A stretch of 64,000 nucleotides of DNA from Hyaloperonospora brassicae. Lineage: Eukaryota; Oomycota; Peronosporomycetes; Peronosporales; Peronosporaceae. The stretch is taken from contig CANTFL010000393.1 of NCBI GenBank assembly GCA_947650285.1, positions 1 to 64,000 on the forward strand, written 5' to 3'. Within the stretch, counting starts at the first letter, position 1. Each line of letters opens with the position of its first letter. This document shows positions 1-11,087 of this stretch, piece by piece. The notes beneath the pieces are model-generated. The model was not told where the DNA came from. It made no database searches and saw only the letters and a list, made by a program, of their open reading frames with translations. The position numbers and the translations under genes are program-made.

Positions 1-1
1 G

Positions 2-439
2 TCTCTTGACGAAAGCTGCTTTTACGAATGGTTAACGTCAGCAGAGCACCCGGGACGTAGTGCACCTCATCTTGTGTACCCATACAATGTTGCCATGAAC
101 ATGGAGGTGACGAAAATGTACGAAGCGCTCTCGACGACTGTACGACATTGAACAGTTTCGTTATTTTGGCAGTAGATAGCAATATCGAGTCATGGACTTC
201 AGTTTGCTGAGTTTGAGGTTCCGCCGAGCGAGATGGTAAAACATACGCCTTTCAGGAAGCGCATTGATAACAGTAAAGGAACATACAGCGGGGATCCACT
301 GCACGTCAGAAGGCAATGGGTCAGTGCAAATAGATGGAAAACAGTTGTCACATATTGTAATGCAGTCAACCAGTGTCGTAGCGTAAGACGCAGTTCAATT
401 CGCAGCAGTATCCACGACCACGCGTCGAATCTCTGCTAG
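2..439 (+). pseudogene. possible decayed gene at left edge
   Basis: One reading frame is open from the window edge to about 148 with a protein-like composition (it contains HLVYPYNVAMNMEVTKMYEAL-like text), hits two stops near 149 and 175, and is open again to 439. A second protein-like stretch lies at about 820-898 in another frame. I do not recognise a domain. It may be the 3' part of a gene that starts outside the window and has since decayed. It could equally be chance. Confidence 0.2.
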
Positions 440-2387
440 TGCAATTCCGCAATCTGTACCACTAATCGACGTTGACTGTTGATTTTGCCGATTGCTTTTA
501 CAATACAGAAAAAGACCGGCATTTCCAAGAAAAGTGGTGTGATCGCGTCGAGTCACGCTTCGTCTTTGTATCATCGTTACTAAGTCGTCGCACCTTTTTC
601 GTTTGGACTGCTCGCTCATACTTTCCGAGAAAAGTGTCCGCAAATCGTTACCACACGGACCAATTCGATGGTGTAAAGCTCACACCGGTGTTCAGCCTGC
701 ATATGTTCTTGATGGGTTCAGCAAGTGTCAGATTATGTAGCCAAATAGTGTACTGCGTGCCTCGCATAATCAACACACATGACCGTGGAACCGGAACTAT
801 CACCATGCGATGAAGCAGGCATTTTGATAGAAACTGCGTACATGGTAAGGTACGTTCTGACAGCTCGCAACGGAGGAGTCACAAAAGATGATTTAAAGTA
901 GAGACAATATATGCTGTAGATGCAAGATCCAAACTTTGTACCGCCAACAGTGCTAATCAACTGAGTCAACTTCGCACGCACGCAGCAATCACTAAGTTGA
1001 CCTCACATTCCAATAGTGTCTACGCATCAAAAGATCCAGCTGTAAATACCACATCTTATAGCAACTGCACGGATCTCATGTGCAAGAAACATCGCGTGAC
1101 GTCCCATGTCTAGAGATGGAGCAGCAGATGTCGCCAAATCGATCGAAATCGAACTGCTTTCAACAATTCAAGTGAAGGTTTACAACAAAAGCTTAGGTCC
1201 TGCCCGTCAAGAAAACGATGTACGTTCCCTTTGTCGTGGCATGTCAATAAAAAATGGACAGGAAGCTGAGGTCATGTGAGTTGGCTAGTGACTTTCTGTA
1301 CCCGTTACAAAAAAAAGATTTACCTCGTGAGGAAATGGAAATGACGATCTTAGCGTTTACTGGCGGGCTCGATAGATTTCGACCGATCGATACTTCCATC
1401 ATATGTACTCATGCAAACGATCTCCACAAATGCATACTTACATACATAGCCATTGCGAGCACAAAGACCGAAGTTACCAGTGATGTGTACGTAAGGTGCG
1501 TAAGACGAAATCTACACTCTAGGCAGCTATGGTAACTTAACTCTCGGTAGCTGTTTTCTTATGCGTATCCTGCAAGTCACGCATTTAACCGGCTTGTCGG
1601 CAATTATGGGCGAACAGTGCAATCGAAACAACGGTCGTCGGTTTGAAACAGCGAGGATTCTCACACACCTTCGTCATCACAATATTAGTAGCGACCTCCT
1701 CTGGACAATTTTGATTACTAGCAGCATTCACCACGCTGCGACTGCTGCCGCATTACTAGCAGTTGTCAGAACGTGGAGAAGACAGCTACTTATGATATTG
1801 AGGAGGTGCGCAGCAGGTAGGTTGACTTTAACTGTCGAAAAAACCTGCTTCTTCAAGGTTTGCGTCTCTACGTTCCCGTGTGACACGGCAGATATGAGAG
1901 CTAACGATACAGCCGTGTCAAGTTCTCAGAAGCAAGCACGATATTTTCAGGACACATGAATCTATTTGGCTGTCATGGAAGTGCTCATGAAGGAATCGAG
2001 ACACAGTGGGTATTTGTGTATTCCAACGAAGCCTGACACAAGACTTGCCACCCACATCTCGTTCCTTCTCTATATCTGACATTTTTTCTTCATCATACTA
2101 AGCAACATCCGCTTACCGCGCAAGAGGGACAGAAGCTCAACACATAGCAAGTCATGTCCTTATAGTACCACTCGACATGACGTTCTGGTGCTACGATTGT
2201 TACTTTCTCATCAAGCAGTATTCTATGGTCGGTCGCGTTTGTTGCTGTTGCTGCTCTATTGTTGTTGCGTAGGCAAGATCAACCGCCGAGTCCCGTTTCT
2301 TCCATCGATCTCTTCGACACGTCCGCATCACCCGAAAGTACCTTCGTCACACAGCAACCTTACAGCTATATTGTGGTTATTACCACC
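440..2387. other. no gene recognised
   Basis: Short open frames occur on both strands (the longest is 132 codons at 1561-1959), but none shows a domain, a good start context or a splice pattern that I can defend. A leucine- and cysteine-rich open frame at 2188-2421 looks hydrophobic only because of CTG/TTG repeats. Confidence 0.4.
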
Positions 2388-3858
2388 CATGGCGCACAAC
2401 CCAGCCGCCAACCACAACTAATCTAGATGGGTACGCAAAATGTCCCACGCTTCGTTCTGCGCCAGAACTGCACGACTTGTATCCACTTGCGAGCTACAAA
2501 GCTTGCTAGCCTCTTCTGCAAAAGCGGACTCAAAAGGTACTAAATTGTGGATTTCTACAAGTCGGTACGACTGATTAGCGCCGAACGCATGTAGCTGAAC
2601 GTTCGAGAAGTAAAAAGACGGTATTGCCCTGCTGCACAATTTTGCAGCAAACAAGGAGCACTTGCAGGGCACTCTGTTGATGCTACCTATGATCGGATCG
2701 GACGCACATGTGAAACCACGGATCTGTACGCGCATGTACCGACTCAGGAACAGGGACAAGCACTGCGGTACTTCAGGAGCAAAACAGAGGTCATGCGATT
2801 CACCGGTCTTCTTGTGACCGACAGCGAAACACGACTTTACTATGCGCTCGTTTTACGTACGTCCACGCTTTCCTTTGCCCTGAAGAGGGAAGCATACTCG
2901 GCTTTGCCGTGCTTGGGTGCAAATGACTGCCACCAACCCCTTGTATCCTCCCCCTGTCGAAAGAGAGCCGCAGCTGCCGAGTTACTTCGGTCCTCGAAAC
3001 ATGGTGTTTGTAGGCGCTATGGCTTTGCCAAAACTAAGACGATGATGCGACTGTAATTTGCCCACGGTCTTTACAACTAGGAGCATCGACTCTCTATGCA
3101 CGCGTTGGCGCAACCTTCGCCTCTCAGCATTCCTTCTCTCGGACATCGCGCGCAGCTGTCCAATCAGTCGTGAGTTTTCCGTGAAGGCCAACGCTCTTCG
3201 ACAGCAGCAGCTACAGCTGTGTGTTCTCCAATACTTTTTCCCACTCTTTTCTTGGCATACCACGCGCTTTCGGCGTTCTTTCTCGCAGAGACCGTCCAAG
3301 ACCCGTTTGGTCCACTCTCACGACATTTGGCGTCAGCGTCGGTCTCTATTAGGACCACCTTCTTCCGCCTGCTCGCCCGCAAAGCGTCAGGTCTTATTCC
3401 ACTCTCACCCTTCCAGTACCGAAAGTAGACGCGCACCTCTGATGCGGCTGAGTCTCGAGTCTTCGCGCGAGACTCTGCACACGTCTTCTGAGCGCTCGGG
3501 ACCCGCCACATCGTCTCACTCGTCCGCCTTTTGCCCCATCGACGTCGACAGTGAAGACGCGCACGACTCAATAAACGACGACGACGACGACGACGACGCC
3601 GAGCCCCAATTCGCGCGTGGTCCGCACGTAACTACTACTGCTATGACTGCTATTAATAGTCGACCGGTACTCCTAAATCGCTCGGTCGACGACGCTAATC
3701 CGAGTCCGGAGAAGCCAAAGAAGGCGCGAGAAACTGTCGATGGAACACGACGAAAAGAACCGCCACGACACACTCAGCGCAGCAGCGAAAGGAGCCATAA
3801 ATACGACACAAAGGGCGTCTGTCGCCCGAGCGTTGTTGACCCGTCGCCTGACCATCAG
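2388..3858 (+). repeat. source copy of a segmental duplication (SUMO-protease upstream region plus start of exon 1)
   Basis: This stretch exists twice in the window. 2718-3858 matches 18667-19812 with only about seven visible differences in 1.14 kb. 2388-2717 matches the reverse complement of 27983-28301 at much lower identity (roughly 85-87% by eye). The second copy is split and partly inverted by retroelements. This first copy is continuous with an intact gene, so it is the source or functional copy. A minus-strand open frame at 2418-2852 is also contained here. It has a stop and a frameshift in the second copy and shows no excess of silent changes, so I do not call it a gene. Confidence 0.85.
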
Positions 3859-6533
3859 TGGCACCACAATCGCTTCCGCATGGAGACGGACGCTGTACGT
3901 ACGCGGCAGCGCGGCACAGACGGCACAGCTGTTGCCTATCAACGCAGCAACGGCCGTCTTCGGACGCTTAGGGAGCGACCGAACGTCGTCGTAGCTGCCC
4001 GAACGAGCGTTTGTGGCGAGAGATTCGACGGCAGTGAGTTAAAGTTCCAACGGGACCGAGTGCGGCTGACGATCTGGAGACAGGACGAGCGGCGGTGGCA
4101 CGGCGACGTCCTGCACGCACACATTCAGCGCCTCTGGTACGTGCGAACGTATCCGAAAGCTTCTTGGGTCGTTGATGTGCACTCACTGCGGAGTTTCGTA
4201 CTGTTGTTGTATCGTTGTTGTATCGCTGTCTGTCGTTTAGCTTCTCTCGAGTTGATGGTCCACCGTATATCCTCGTGCTGCACCTTGACGCCGCACAAAG
4301 CCGGTCAAGTTTTACTGCTTTTTACGACCCGTTGTTCGCCAAAGTTTGGAAAGAGCACGAGACAAAAGTGCAAGCGGCATTAAGTACGCTGGTCATGATT
4401 CTGTTAGCCTTCTTGTAGCTGCTGAGGATAGCGGTGAGTGACGATGGTTGTCATTTCCGAGCAGGAATGTATGGCGTCGTCTTTTATTTTGACGAAGCAA
4501 TCGACTACATGCGCTGTCAGAGTATAGCCGACGGTCATTCGAGTCTGGCAAGGCTGTCCAGTGAAAGCTTGTCGTACGTTTTGGGGTAGATAGAGAGTTG
4601 TTGGTGTGTTTTTCGTCTAATGGATCTGTGCCTTTGGGGACGACATGGAAGCAGAGACGATGAGCGACGAATGTATTTGAGTTTGGATGCATCGAAGACA
4701 CTGCGCCATCGACAAAACAGCAAGACGAACGACAACATGTCCACTGACTGTCAGGGTCAAAGTTTTGCGACGTTGGTTGGCAAAAGCGCCAGACAGGCAC
4801 TCGGCAGCATGACTTCCTTCTTCCGTCCTGTTGCTCGGTCGTCTGTCTTGGAGGAGGACGATAGTGTCTCTGTCGCTCGGGATCATGATGGATATAGCCG
4901 AGGCCGAGTGCTTTACCTGTCGCGTCAGAACCCCGAAGTATACTCTCCCAACCTCGATGAGGAAAAGTTGCCGATTCCGGTCAACGTTCATGGCACTGAC
5001 AAGCAAGATCGTGGACCAGATGTCGATGGCAGTGATGCACTTGTGGTTAGCACAGCGTGCGACAGGCGTGGCGGTGAGCAATCTACGATGACTGATTTGT
5101 CATGTTGCTTGCAGCCAGAAAAGAAGCAGGATGAGAAAGAGAAATGTACGGCAAGAGAAGCGCTAAGCTGTCGGGAAATTGAGAGGTTGAAACGGAGAAG
5201 GATTGAAAGTCGCCGCAATGAAGTTTTGCTGGAATACCCGTACGATGAGTCGGATACGCTGGGAAAGATTAAGGTGACGCTCGGCGATGTAGACCGACTG
5301 GTTCCTGGGGAGTTTCTGAACGACAATCTGATTGATTTTTATCTCAGGTAAGTATTACATCGATCACAGAGCGTTTGCAGCCGATGCGATATTGACGTGC
5401 TTTGTGTAGATTCCTCTGGCGACACTTGGACACGTTGCAGCAGCAGCAAATGTATTTCTTCACCTCGCACTTTTTCTCTCAATTGAATGGCACCAATGGT
5501 GCCCACGAATTATCACAAGCTGGTCCCGATGAACGCTTTGCTCGCGTGGCTCGCTGGACACAGAAGGAAACTGATCTCTTCGACAAGCGCTTTTTATTTA
5601 TTCCGATCAACGACAGGTGCGGCTTGCTTTCAACCGGGCGCAAATGGATTTATGGCAATCAAGTGCGCGCGTATTGATTCTGTTGTGGCCATTTTGTACA
5701 GTTTTCATTGGAGCATTGCCATAATCTGTAATCCAGGCTCCGCTATTATCAAAAAGCACCATAAAGTGAAGCGATGTCGCCGTGTGATCAAGGAGTCTCA
5801 CACTCATGGTCGAGAAGGGGCGACGGTGGATTTGGTGAATAATTGCAGTGGGATCGGTGCGGGTGATGAGGGCCCAGGAGTGACCGATACGGATGACAGC
5901 ATTGTTGCCAACGAGATCGAAGAAAAAGAGCTGGACTCGTGTCAAGTTGATCGGCTGGCGTACCCACCTTGCCTCTTGTTTCTGGATTCACTTCGGTGTC
6001 ACCGAAAGAAGAAGTTTACGAAAATGCTGCGAAACTATCTGGAGTGTGAATACAAAGCCCGTTTTGCCTCCAGTTCTGCTGACGTCATTTTGCAGCGACC
6101 AGCTACATTTGGTGCTAATGATGATGGTGAACAGGAGACCGTCGTAACGGTCTTCGATTCGGACAGCATCGTTCTTTATGAACCCACCGTAAGCTACATC
6201 ATTGTGTGAAAGGTTGTGCGGTGCCAAATACTTACCTGTTTGCATGGATATACTTGTCAGATCCCACTGCAGACGAATAGCTCGGACTGCGGAGTCTTTC
6301 TTCTTATGTACGCATTGTTAGTTGTACGTTTATTTCCGTTCGGAGTGACCCGTGAAGACCTGGAAAACAACTTGGCGTCGACGCTGACACCAGAAATGTT
6401 TCGCGAAGAGCACGTCCTGGAGTTTCGTGAGTACTTGCAGCAAGTCCTCTTTTGTCTTCAATGTTTGGAAAAGCATGGCCGTCCTGAGCAGGATATAAAG
6501 GAAGAGGAACTTGAGTCGTTTGCGATTGAGTAA
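3442..6533 (+). CDS. Ulp2/SENP6-like SUMO-specific cysteine protease (peptidase family C48)
   Basis: Predicted SUMO deconjugating protease. Exons 3442-4136, 4241-4383, 4465-4573, 4655-5347, 5410-5616, 5702-6188 and 6261-6533 all have GT-AG borders and sum to 2607 nt, exactly 868 codons plus stop. The catalytic domain starts near residue 525 (VPGEFLNDNLIDFYLR) and shows His618 (SFHWSI), Asp711 (LLFLDSL), the oxyanion Gln782 and the nucleophile Cys788 (SSDCGVF). About 90 residues, highly charged, separate His from Asp. This resembles the insertion that splits the catalytic domain in Ulp2/SENP6/SENP7 and is longer than in Ulp1. The N-terminal half has a run of seven Asp at residues 46-52 and basic, Ser-rich, probably disordered sequence. 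Residues of about 190-300 look globular but unrecognised. The start is the first ATG in the open frame; the frame is also open upstream without an ATG. The N-terminal exons are predicted from splice signals and are less sure than the catalytic part. Confidence 0.88.
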
Positions 6534-6713
6534 TGGCTGGGCTTAATATATAGTGCTTTGTGCGCTTCGTCATGCTCCATTGGTGTAGAGGCGTACACAA
6601 TACCGGAAATTTACGCGCTGCGGTTGACTGATACGGTATAGATAGCGTAGCTGCGCGTGACTTTCGTTTCATGGTCACTCAGAGACACGACAGGGCAGCC
6701 GATGTGGCTCCGT

Positions 6714-8894
6714 TCAGGTCTCGAAGGCCAATAAACGTCGTAGCCCACGTACCAGAAAGTCCCGTTGGCTCTGATATTCTACCTGAAGATCAAGCGTTCG
6801 CCGAGCGCAGATGATTGACAAGCAGAGCTCAGATGGTATCACGGGACTTACGCTTTCGAAAGGCGAAAATGCTCTGGCTGAGTGGCCCTCTCGAATCTCG
6901 TTGATTTCACGAAGTGGAATGGTACGTCTTTGCTTAGTACGGCAGCCTGTTGCGTTTCCGTTGCTGTCCGTTGCCGCCCCTGTCGGCATTGGATTTTTTC
7001 GAGCTGTCCATGAGACGCATAAGTCTACGAAGTTGAGGCTCAGCGAAGTGGTGCGAGTTGTCGATCTTTCGTGCCCGTGTTTGACGACCGGGAAGCCCCT
7101 AGATAGCAGCTCGGCGAACCCCATCGCTTCACAGTCTTCTACCCGTGACAGCTCTGATGCTTTTAGATTGCTGTTGACGGACGCCAGCATATTGGTATCA
7201 GCACCGGTGAACCAAGGATGGTCCAGCAAGTCTTGAGCAGAAATGCGTTCGAGGTCACTTGTTTTTAACATCTTCTGCAGTACATCTTGTGCGAGGGGGC
7301 TTACTGTTTGCCAATGGACGTTTGGTTGATCGTCGAGGCACCTCATATTACGCACGTCGACCCTTTTTGGAAAGTGATGGATACGCTGCAAAGCTGCGGT
7401 GGAGTCGATACTAAATGGAAATGCCCCGAAGAGCAGCACGTACAGCACGATGCCTAGGCTGAACACGTCAGACTTGAGACCATACGGTCGGCTGCAAAGT
7501 ACTTCGGGTGCCGCATACTCTAGCGTCCCGCAGCCGTGTGTGAGCATAGCGGTCTGCTGCACGAGCTGCTTTGCCAGTCCGAAATCTGCAATCTTGACCA
7601 TGTCGCCGTGGATCAGGATGTTTTCTGGTTTGATGTCGCGATGTAGCACACAACGACCGTGCAGATATGCCAGTGCCTCAGCTACTTGCCGAATAATGCC
7701 TCGTGCTGTGGATTCGGGCAGGTGCTGCTCTTGGATGAGCAAGTCACACAAGTCTCCGTCTTTCATATAGTCCATGACCACATAATGGACGTTCTTGTCC
7801 CGCTCGTACACGCCTTCGAGGCTGACCACATTTGGGTGCGACAGAGAGTGAAGCAGTTGCTCCTCTTGACGAAGTGCCTGCGACGATTCGCAGCATTTCA
7901 CTGCACACACAATCCCAGTTCGACGATTGACCGCGCGATGAACGATGGAGAACGAGCCTTGTCCTATCTCTTTCATGAGCAAATACGTGGATACAAATGC
8001 TCGGTGCGTCTCAACTTTTGCAGCGGTCGTTGACTGTGAAGACAACTTGTCTGTACCTGCCATGCCAGGACTTTGTCGATGTATTATGGTAACTTCTTGG
8101 CTGGCACAGCCTGACCTCTGCCGCTTGATTGACCCATCTGACGTCGTCTTCCCATCATTTTGTAGCTGTGATTGCGACAGTATCTCGTTCGTGTCGTTGT
8201 TGCTTGAGTTAGACGTCGATCGATCCGCCAGTTTGCATGTCGCCATCGCGTAAGTGGGACATTCCGTCCACGCTGCACACCCGGCGCCGGTTTCTGTCTC
8301 GAAAAGCACGTGCACTTGAATTGTGGTAGCGGACGCCTGGTATCCTGAGATCTCGACATGCAGCAGCGCGCATATCAGCAGGCGACAGTTGGAAATTGTC
8401 GGACAGGTTATTAAAACGGCGTCGCACGTTTTTATCAGCAGAAGACCTGTACTCGACTTTGGGTTGGAGATCCACGTGCTGTCTGTAGTACAACCCGGAG
8501 GAGGACGCGTCAACTGTTTTGCAGAGGACGCATTCGGAAGCCACGTCACAGTTTCCTCCGTCTTGTCACGCACGGATATATACGCGTTGAGACAACCCAT
8601 TTTTCTGTTCCAGCTCTTAACGTTGTTACATTGCAGGTACCCGCCGCGGGTGTATCGATCGTCACTTATCTGACAAGTAGAACCGGATGACGATGATGCG
8701 GTTTGGAGCAATAGCGGCTGCAACCCGCTCAAAGACTTACCGGATTTTGTTGGGCTACAGAGACACAGAGGCAATCTCAAAACGCATCGTCGCTGCCCCT
8801 GTGCTCCCCTTCGCGCGTGACGATACGAAGAGTCGCAGCCATCGCATTGCGACTCGGACGTTCCGAGAATGAAGAATAAGGACGACGATGCCAT
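6714..8894 (-). CDS. Ser/Thr protein kinase, CaMK-like, with C-terminal PH-like tail
   Basis: Protein kinase of 726 residues if read as a single exon from the first true ATG at 8894; the frame stays open slightly further upstream. The kinase domain spans about residues 304-562 and is complete: glycine loop GQGSFSIVH (from Gly311), ATP-anchoring Lys333 in CAVKC, HRDIKPEN (catalytic Asp420), DFG at 437-439 and APE at 462-464. The order and spacing fit the CaMK group, and all catalytic residues are present, so it should be active. The last 70 residues (RRTIPLREINEIR ... RRTLDLQVEYQSQRDFLVRG) look like the end of a pleckstrin-homology-type fold. Residues 1-220 are odd (Cys- and Leu-rich, no domain), and another frame is open at 8209-8544, so the true N-terminus may be spliced or start later. 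The gene converges on the SUMO protease, with 180 bp between stop codons. Substrate unknown. Confidence 0.85.
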   Translation of the reverse strand: MASSSLFFILGTSESQCDGCDSSYRHARRGAQGQRRCVLRLPLCLCSPTKSGKSLSGLQPLLLQTASSSSGSTCQISDDRYTRGGYLQCNNVKSWNRKMGCLNAYISVRDKTEETVTWLPNASSAKQLTRPPPGCTTDSTWISNPKSSTGLLLIKTCDAVLITCPTISNCRLLICALLHVEISGYQASATTIQVHVLFETETGAGCAAWTECPTYAMATCKLADRSTSNSSNNDTNEILSQSQLQNDGKTTSDGSIKRQRSGCASQEVTIIHRQSPGMAGTDKLSSQSTTAAKVETHRAFVSTYLLMKEIGQGSFSIVHRAVNRRTGIVCAVKCCESSQALRQEEQLLHSLSHPNVVSLEGVYERDKNVHYVVMDYMKDGDLCDLLIQEQHLPESTARGIIRQVAEALAYLHGRCVLHRDIKPENILIHGDMVKIADFGLAKQLVQQTAMLTHGCGTLEYAAPEVLCSRPYGLKSDVFSLGIVLYVLLFGAFPFSIDSTAALQRIHHFPKRVDVRNMRCLDDQPNVHWQTVSPLAQDVLQKMLKTSDLERISAQDLLDHPWFTGADTNMLASVNSNLKASELSRVEDCEAMGFAELLSRGFPVVKHGHERSTTRTTSLSLNFVDLCVSWTARKNPMPTGAATDSNGNATGCRTKQRRTIPLREINEIREGHSARAFSPFESVSPVIPSELCLSIICARRTLDLQVEYQSQRDFLVRGLRRLLAFET

Positions 8895-10567
8895 GATGGC
8901 AGCGAATGTCAACGAGCTGAGACCGTCAGTCGATTCAAGAGGGGGAGACGTGTGGGGGTTTCAACGCGCGACAACAGCGCAAGGGGGACACTAGTACAAC
9001 GTCGAACACAAACGTTGGACAAGATTTTGGTCCGTGCACTAGCGATGCAGTGGTCAACGTGGCTGTGGTGCAACAAGGAGTTTGCGGGTCTAAAGTATAT
9101 ATTTTCAACGATATTACGTGGTTTTCCGCGACGGTTGGAAAGGGCACGCTACGCACGATCTGGAAACGTGCCCATTGCGTACTACTATCTGAAGCATCGC
9201 CGTTTTAGCACGCAGCAATGCGTCTTCTACGTGACGCGTGTCCAGGGGAACAAGCCGGGACAGCGTCAGAAGCGTCACCAACAGCGCTCTATGAGTGATC
9301 GATGCGGACGCTCCCATTTGATGTTGACGCCGATGATATATTGCCGATGTTGATTGGCGCCCCACGTTTTAAGGTTGATCCGTGGGCACATGCACTACAC
9401 GCAATCTTGGCTACAGACGTCCACACTCTACGCTGGGATGGGTAGCCGATATGCTACTTCAACGTGGCGGTTTCGTGGAAGATTGGGCGTGAGGTCACCC
9501 CCATCATCTTTTCGCAGCTGCCACACACTATGAAGCGCACAGAATTCGTTCGCGTTGAGTGTGACTGACCGAAGCTGCCACCTACAGCCTCAGCCGTGTC
9601 GGGCTTCACCCCAATGCTCGGCAGCCCCAAATCTCGGGGTCAAACGTGCAAGCGCTGGCGAAGAAGGCTGAAGCGTATTTTTGTACCCTTAGCCGAAACG
9701 ACTTACGAAGACATGTACAGCCAAAGGACCATAGCGACGACGCTTTCTTATCAGCAAAGCGGCTGCAAACGTTAAGAGCTTTCGACTCGAGTCTCTAGCA
9801 AATCCCTTTCGCTGACTGACACGCAGATGCACGACGCAGCGATTACAATTCTACGCGAGAGCAGGCGGAGCTTAACATTTGGCGTGGCGCGACAAAGAAA
9901 GCGAGAAACGACCACAAAAGACCCGCCTGCTTCGACGCCAACACACGACTCGAAACTTTGCCGGTTGGCCCGCACCACACACGTGCACACACAGGAGACT
10001 TTCGCGACCAAACCATTCCATGTGGCTCCTATCGTTCGCGTCCGAATCATCCGGAGGTACGATAGTTGTCAAGACGACTGGGGCGTGGAGAGTGCTATGG
10101 TAATAGTTACACACACGCCACGCTGCTCTGGTCCGGACAAATGTAGGGACCAGTGCATCGAATCCGAGATCCGTCGACTTTCTTGACATTTGTCGATTGA
10201 AATCTCAACTTGAAGCAAACACCAACTTACTGGTCAAGCGAGTACTCGAGTTCTGGATAGCTCATCTGTCTGCTTAGCCTCGTCACAAGCGGTGCAACGA
10301 CATAGACGGCGAGCTACATGACATCCAACTTATCGTCACAGTCTAGGCAATGTATTGACACAAGTAGTAACACCTACGTGGACAAGCTGGTACAAGGGCT
10401 TACAAGCCATCGTTGCGAGATCGTCCGTGTGCTCGTTGCTACCAATATTCAGTCACAACGGGTCTTGACTGCTTGCATCAGTGATTGCTTCAAGATTGTG
10501 GTCGTCATTCGACCAATGCATCTTGCAATAATCGATATGTCTTAAGCACATCGATTTCCATGACGAC
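8895..10567. other. intergenic, no intact gene
   Basis: Upstream region of the kinase. Apart from the decayed stretch at 9206-9777 I see only overlapping short frames. The longest (9827-10186, 119 codons, +) has no recognisable domain. Confidence 0.4.
9206..9777 (+). pseudogene. possible decayed gene
   Basis: One frame over about 190 codons carries only three stops, fewer than expected by chance, and reads like protein, with pieces such as MLIGAPRFKVDPWAHALHA and TEFVRVECD. No domain recognised. The stops prevent it from being a normal coding sequence as it stands, unless they lie in unrecognised introns. Confidence 0.22.
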
Positions 10568-11039
10568 TGTAACGAGGTAAGCCCGTTACATAAAATTGGT
10601 ACGAAAGTACCAATTTTTGAATATTATCTATTTTGATGATGTTCAATTAACATCACTCGAGAAAAGCGATGTTGTCGGAATACTACCTCTAAGGGTAATA
10701 TCCGTGGAGAGGTCCACTTCTTAATTAATGTACAATGTATATCAACCAATTTAACCACCAATTGCTGCTACACACGCGCAATGGGTGGTGGACGGAAGAC
10801 CCACATAGTAGACAGTAGTTTAATGTAGTTAGTTAAAGACGAAAGATAATTTAGTAAGAAAAAACCTGTATATTAAATAACAGTTCTACTTTCCCCTTCA
10901 GACAGAGCTTTCGGGATCTGTATTGTCTTGGTCGCGCTTCTTCACGCCATGTGTACGTGACGTCGGGCGTACGCACCCTTGTATTGTTATCAATACAAGG
11001 CCTTGCTCAATTATCTGAGCAAGAGCGTGCCCCGTTACA
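10568..11039 (+). repeat. 5' LTR of chromovirus element 1 (LTR type A)
   Basis: Starts TGTAACGAGG and ends CCCCGTTACA, directly followed by a primer-binding-site-like sequence. The first 23 bp contain the inverted repeat TGTAACG...CCCGTTACA that is typical of all LTRs here. It does not resemble the LTR at the other end of element 1 (20400-20756), so it is not a clean LTR pair. The solo LTR at 45375-45823 belongs to the same family. Confidence 0.8.
10755..10790 (+). repeat. conserved LTR core, copy 1
   Basis: CCACCAATTGCTGCTACACA then CGCGCAATGGGTGGTG. Quasi-palindromic (CCACC ... GGTGG). See finding on the LTR core. Confidence 0.75.
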
Positions 11040-11060
11040 CCTGGTAGCACGTTGTAGTCC
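11040..11060 (+). other. primer binding site of element 1
   Basis: CCTGGTAGCACGTTGTAGTC begins right after the LTR end. The corresponding sequences of element 2 (27517-27537, reverse strand) and element 3 (50577-50597, reverse strand) start CCTGGTAG too. The TGG start fits pairing with a tRNA CCA end; I cannot name the tRNA. Confidence 0.6.
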
Positions 11061-11087
11061 TTCCAACGACCACCCACCTTATCCATC

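Noticed and set aside
2188..2421. Leucine-rich start resembling a signal peptide of a secreted effector
   Set aside because: No RXLR or LFLAK-type motif, low-complexity origin, and no support for a gene.
2418..2852. Minus-strand frame with homologous text in the inverted copy at 27983-28301
   Set aside because: Differences between the copies are not concentrated at third codon positions and include a frameshift and stop, so there is no sign of selection on a protein.
3058..3441. N-terminal extension of the SUMO-protease frame
   Set aside because: The frame is open to 3058, but without an ATG before 3442.
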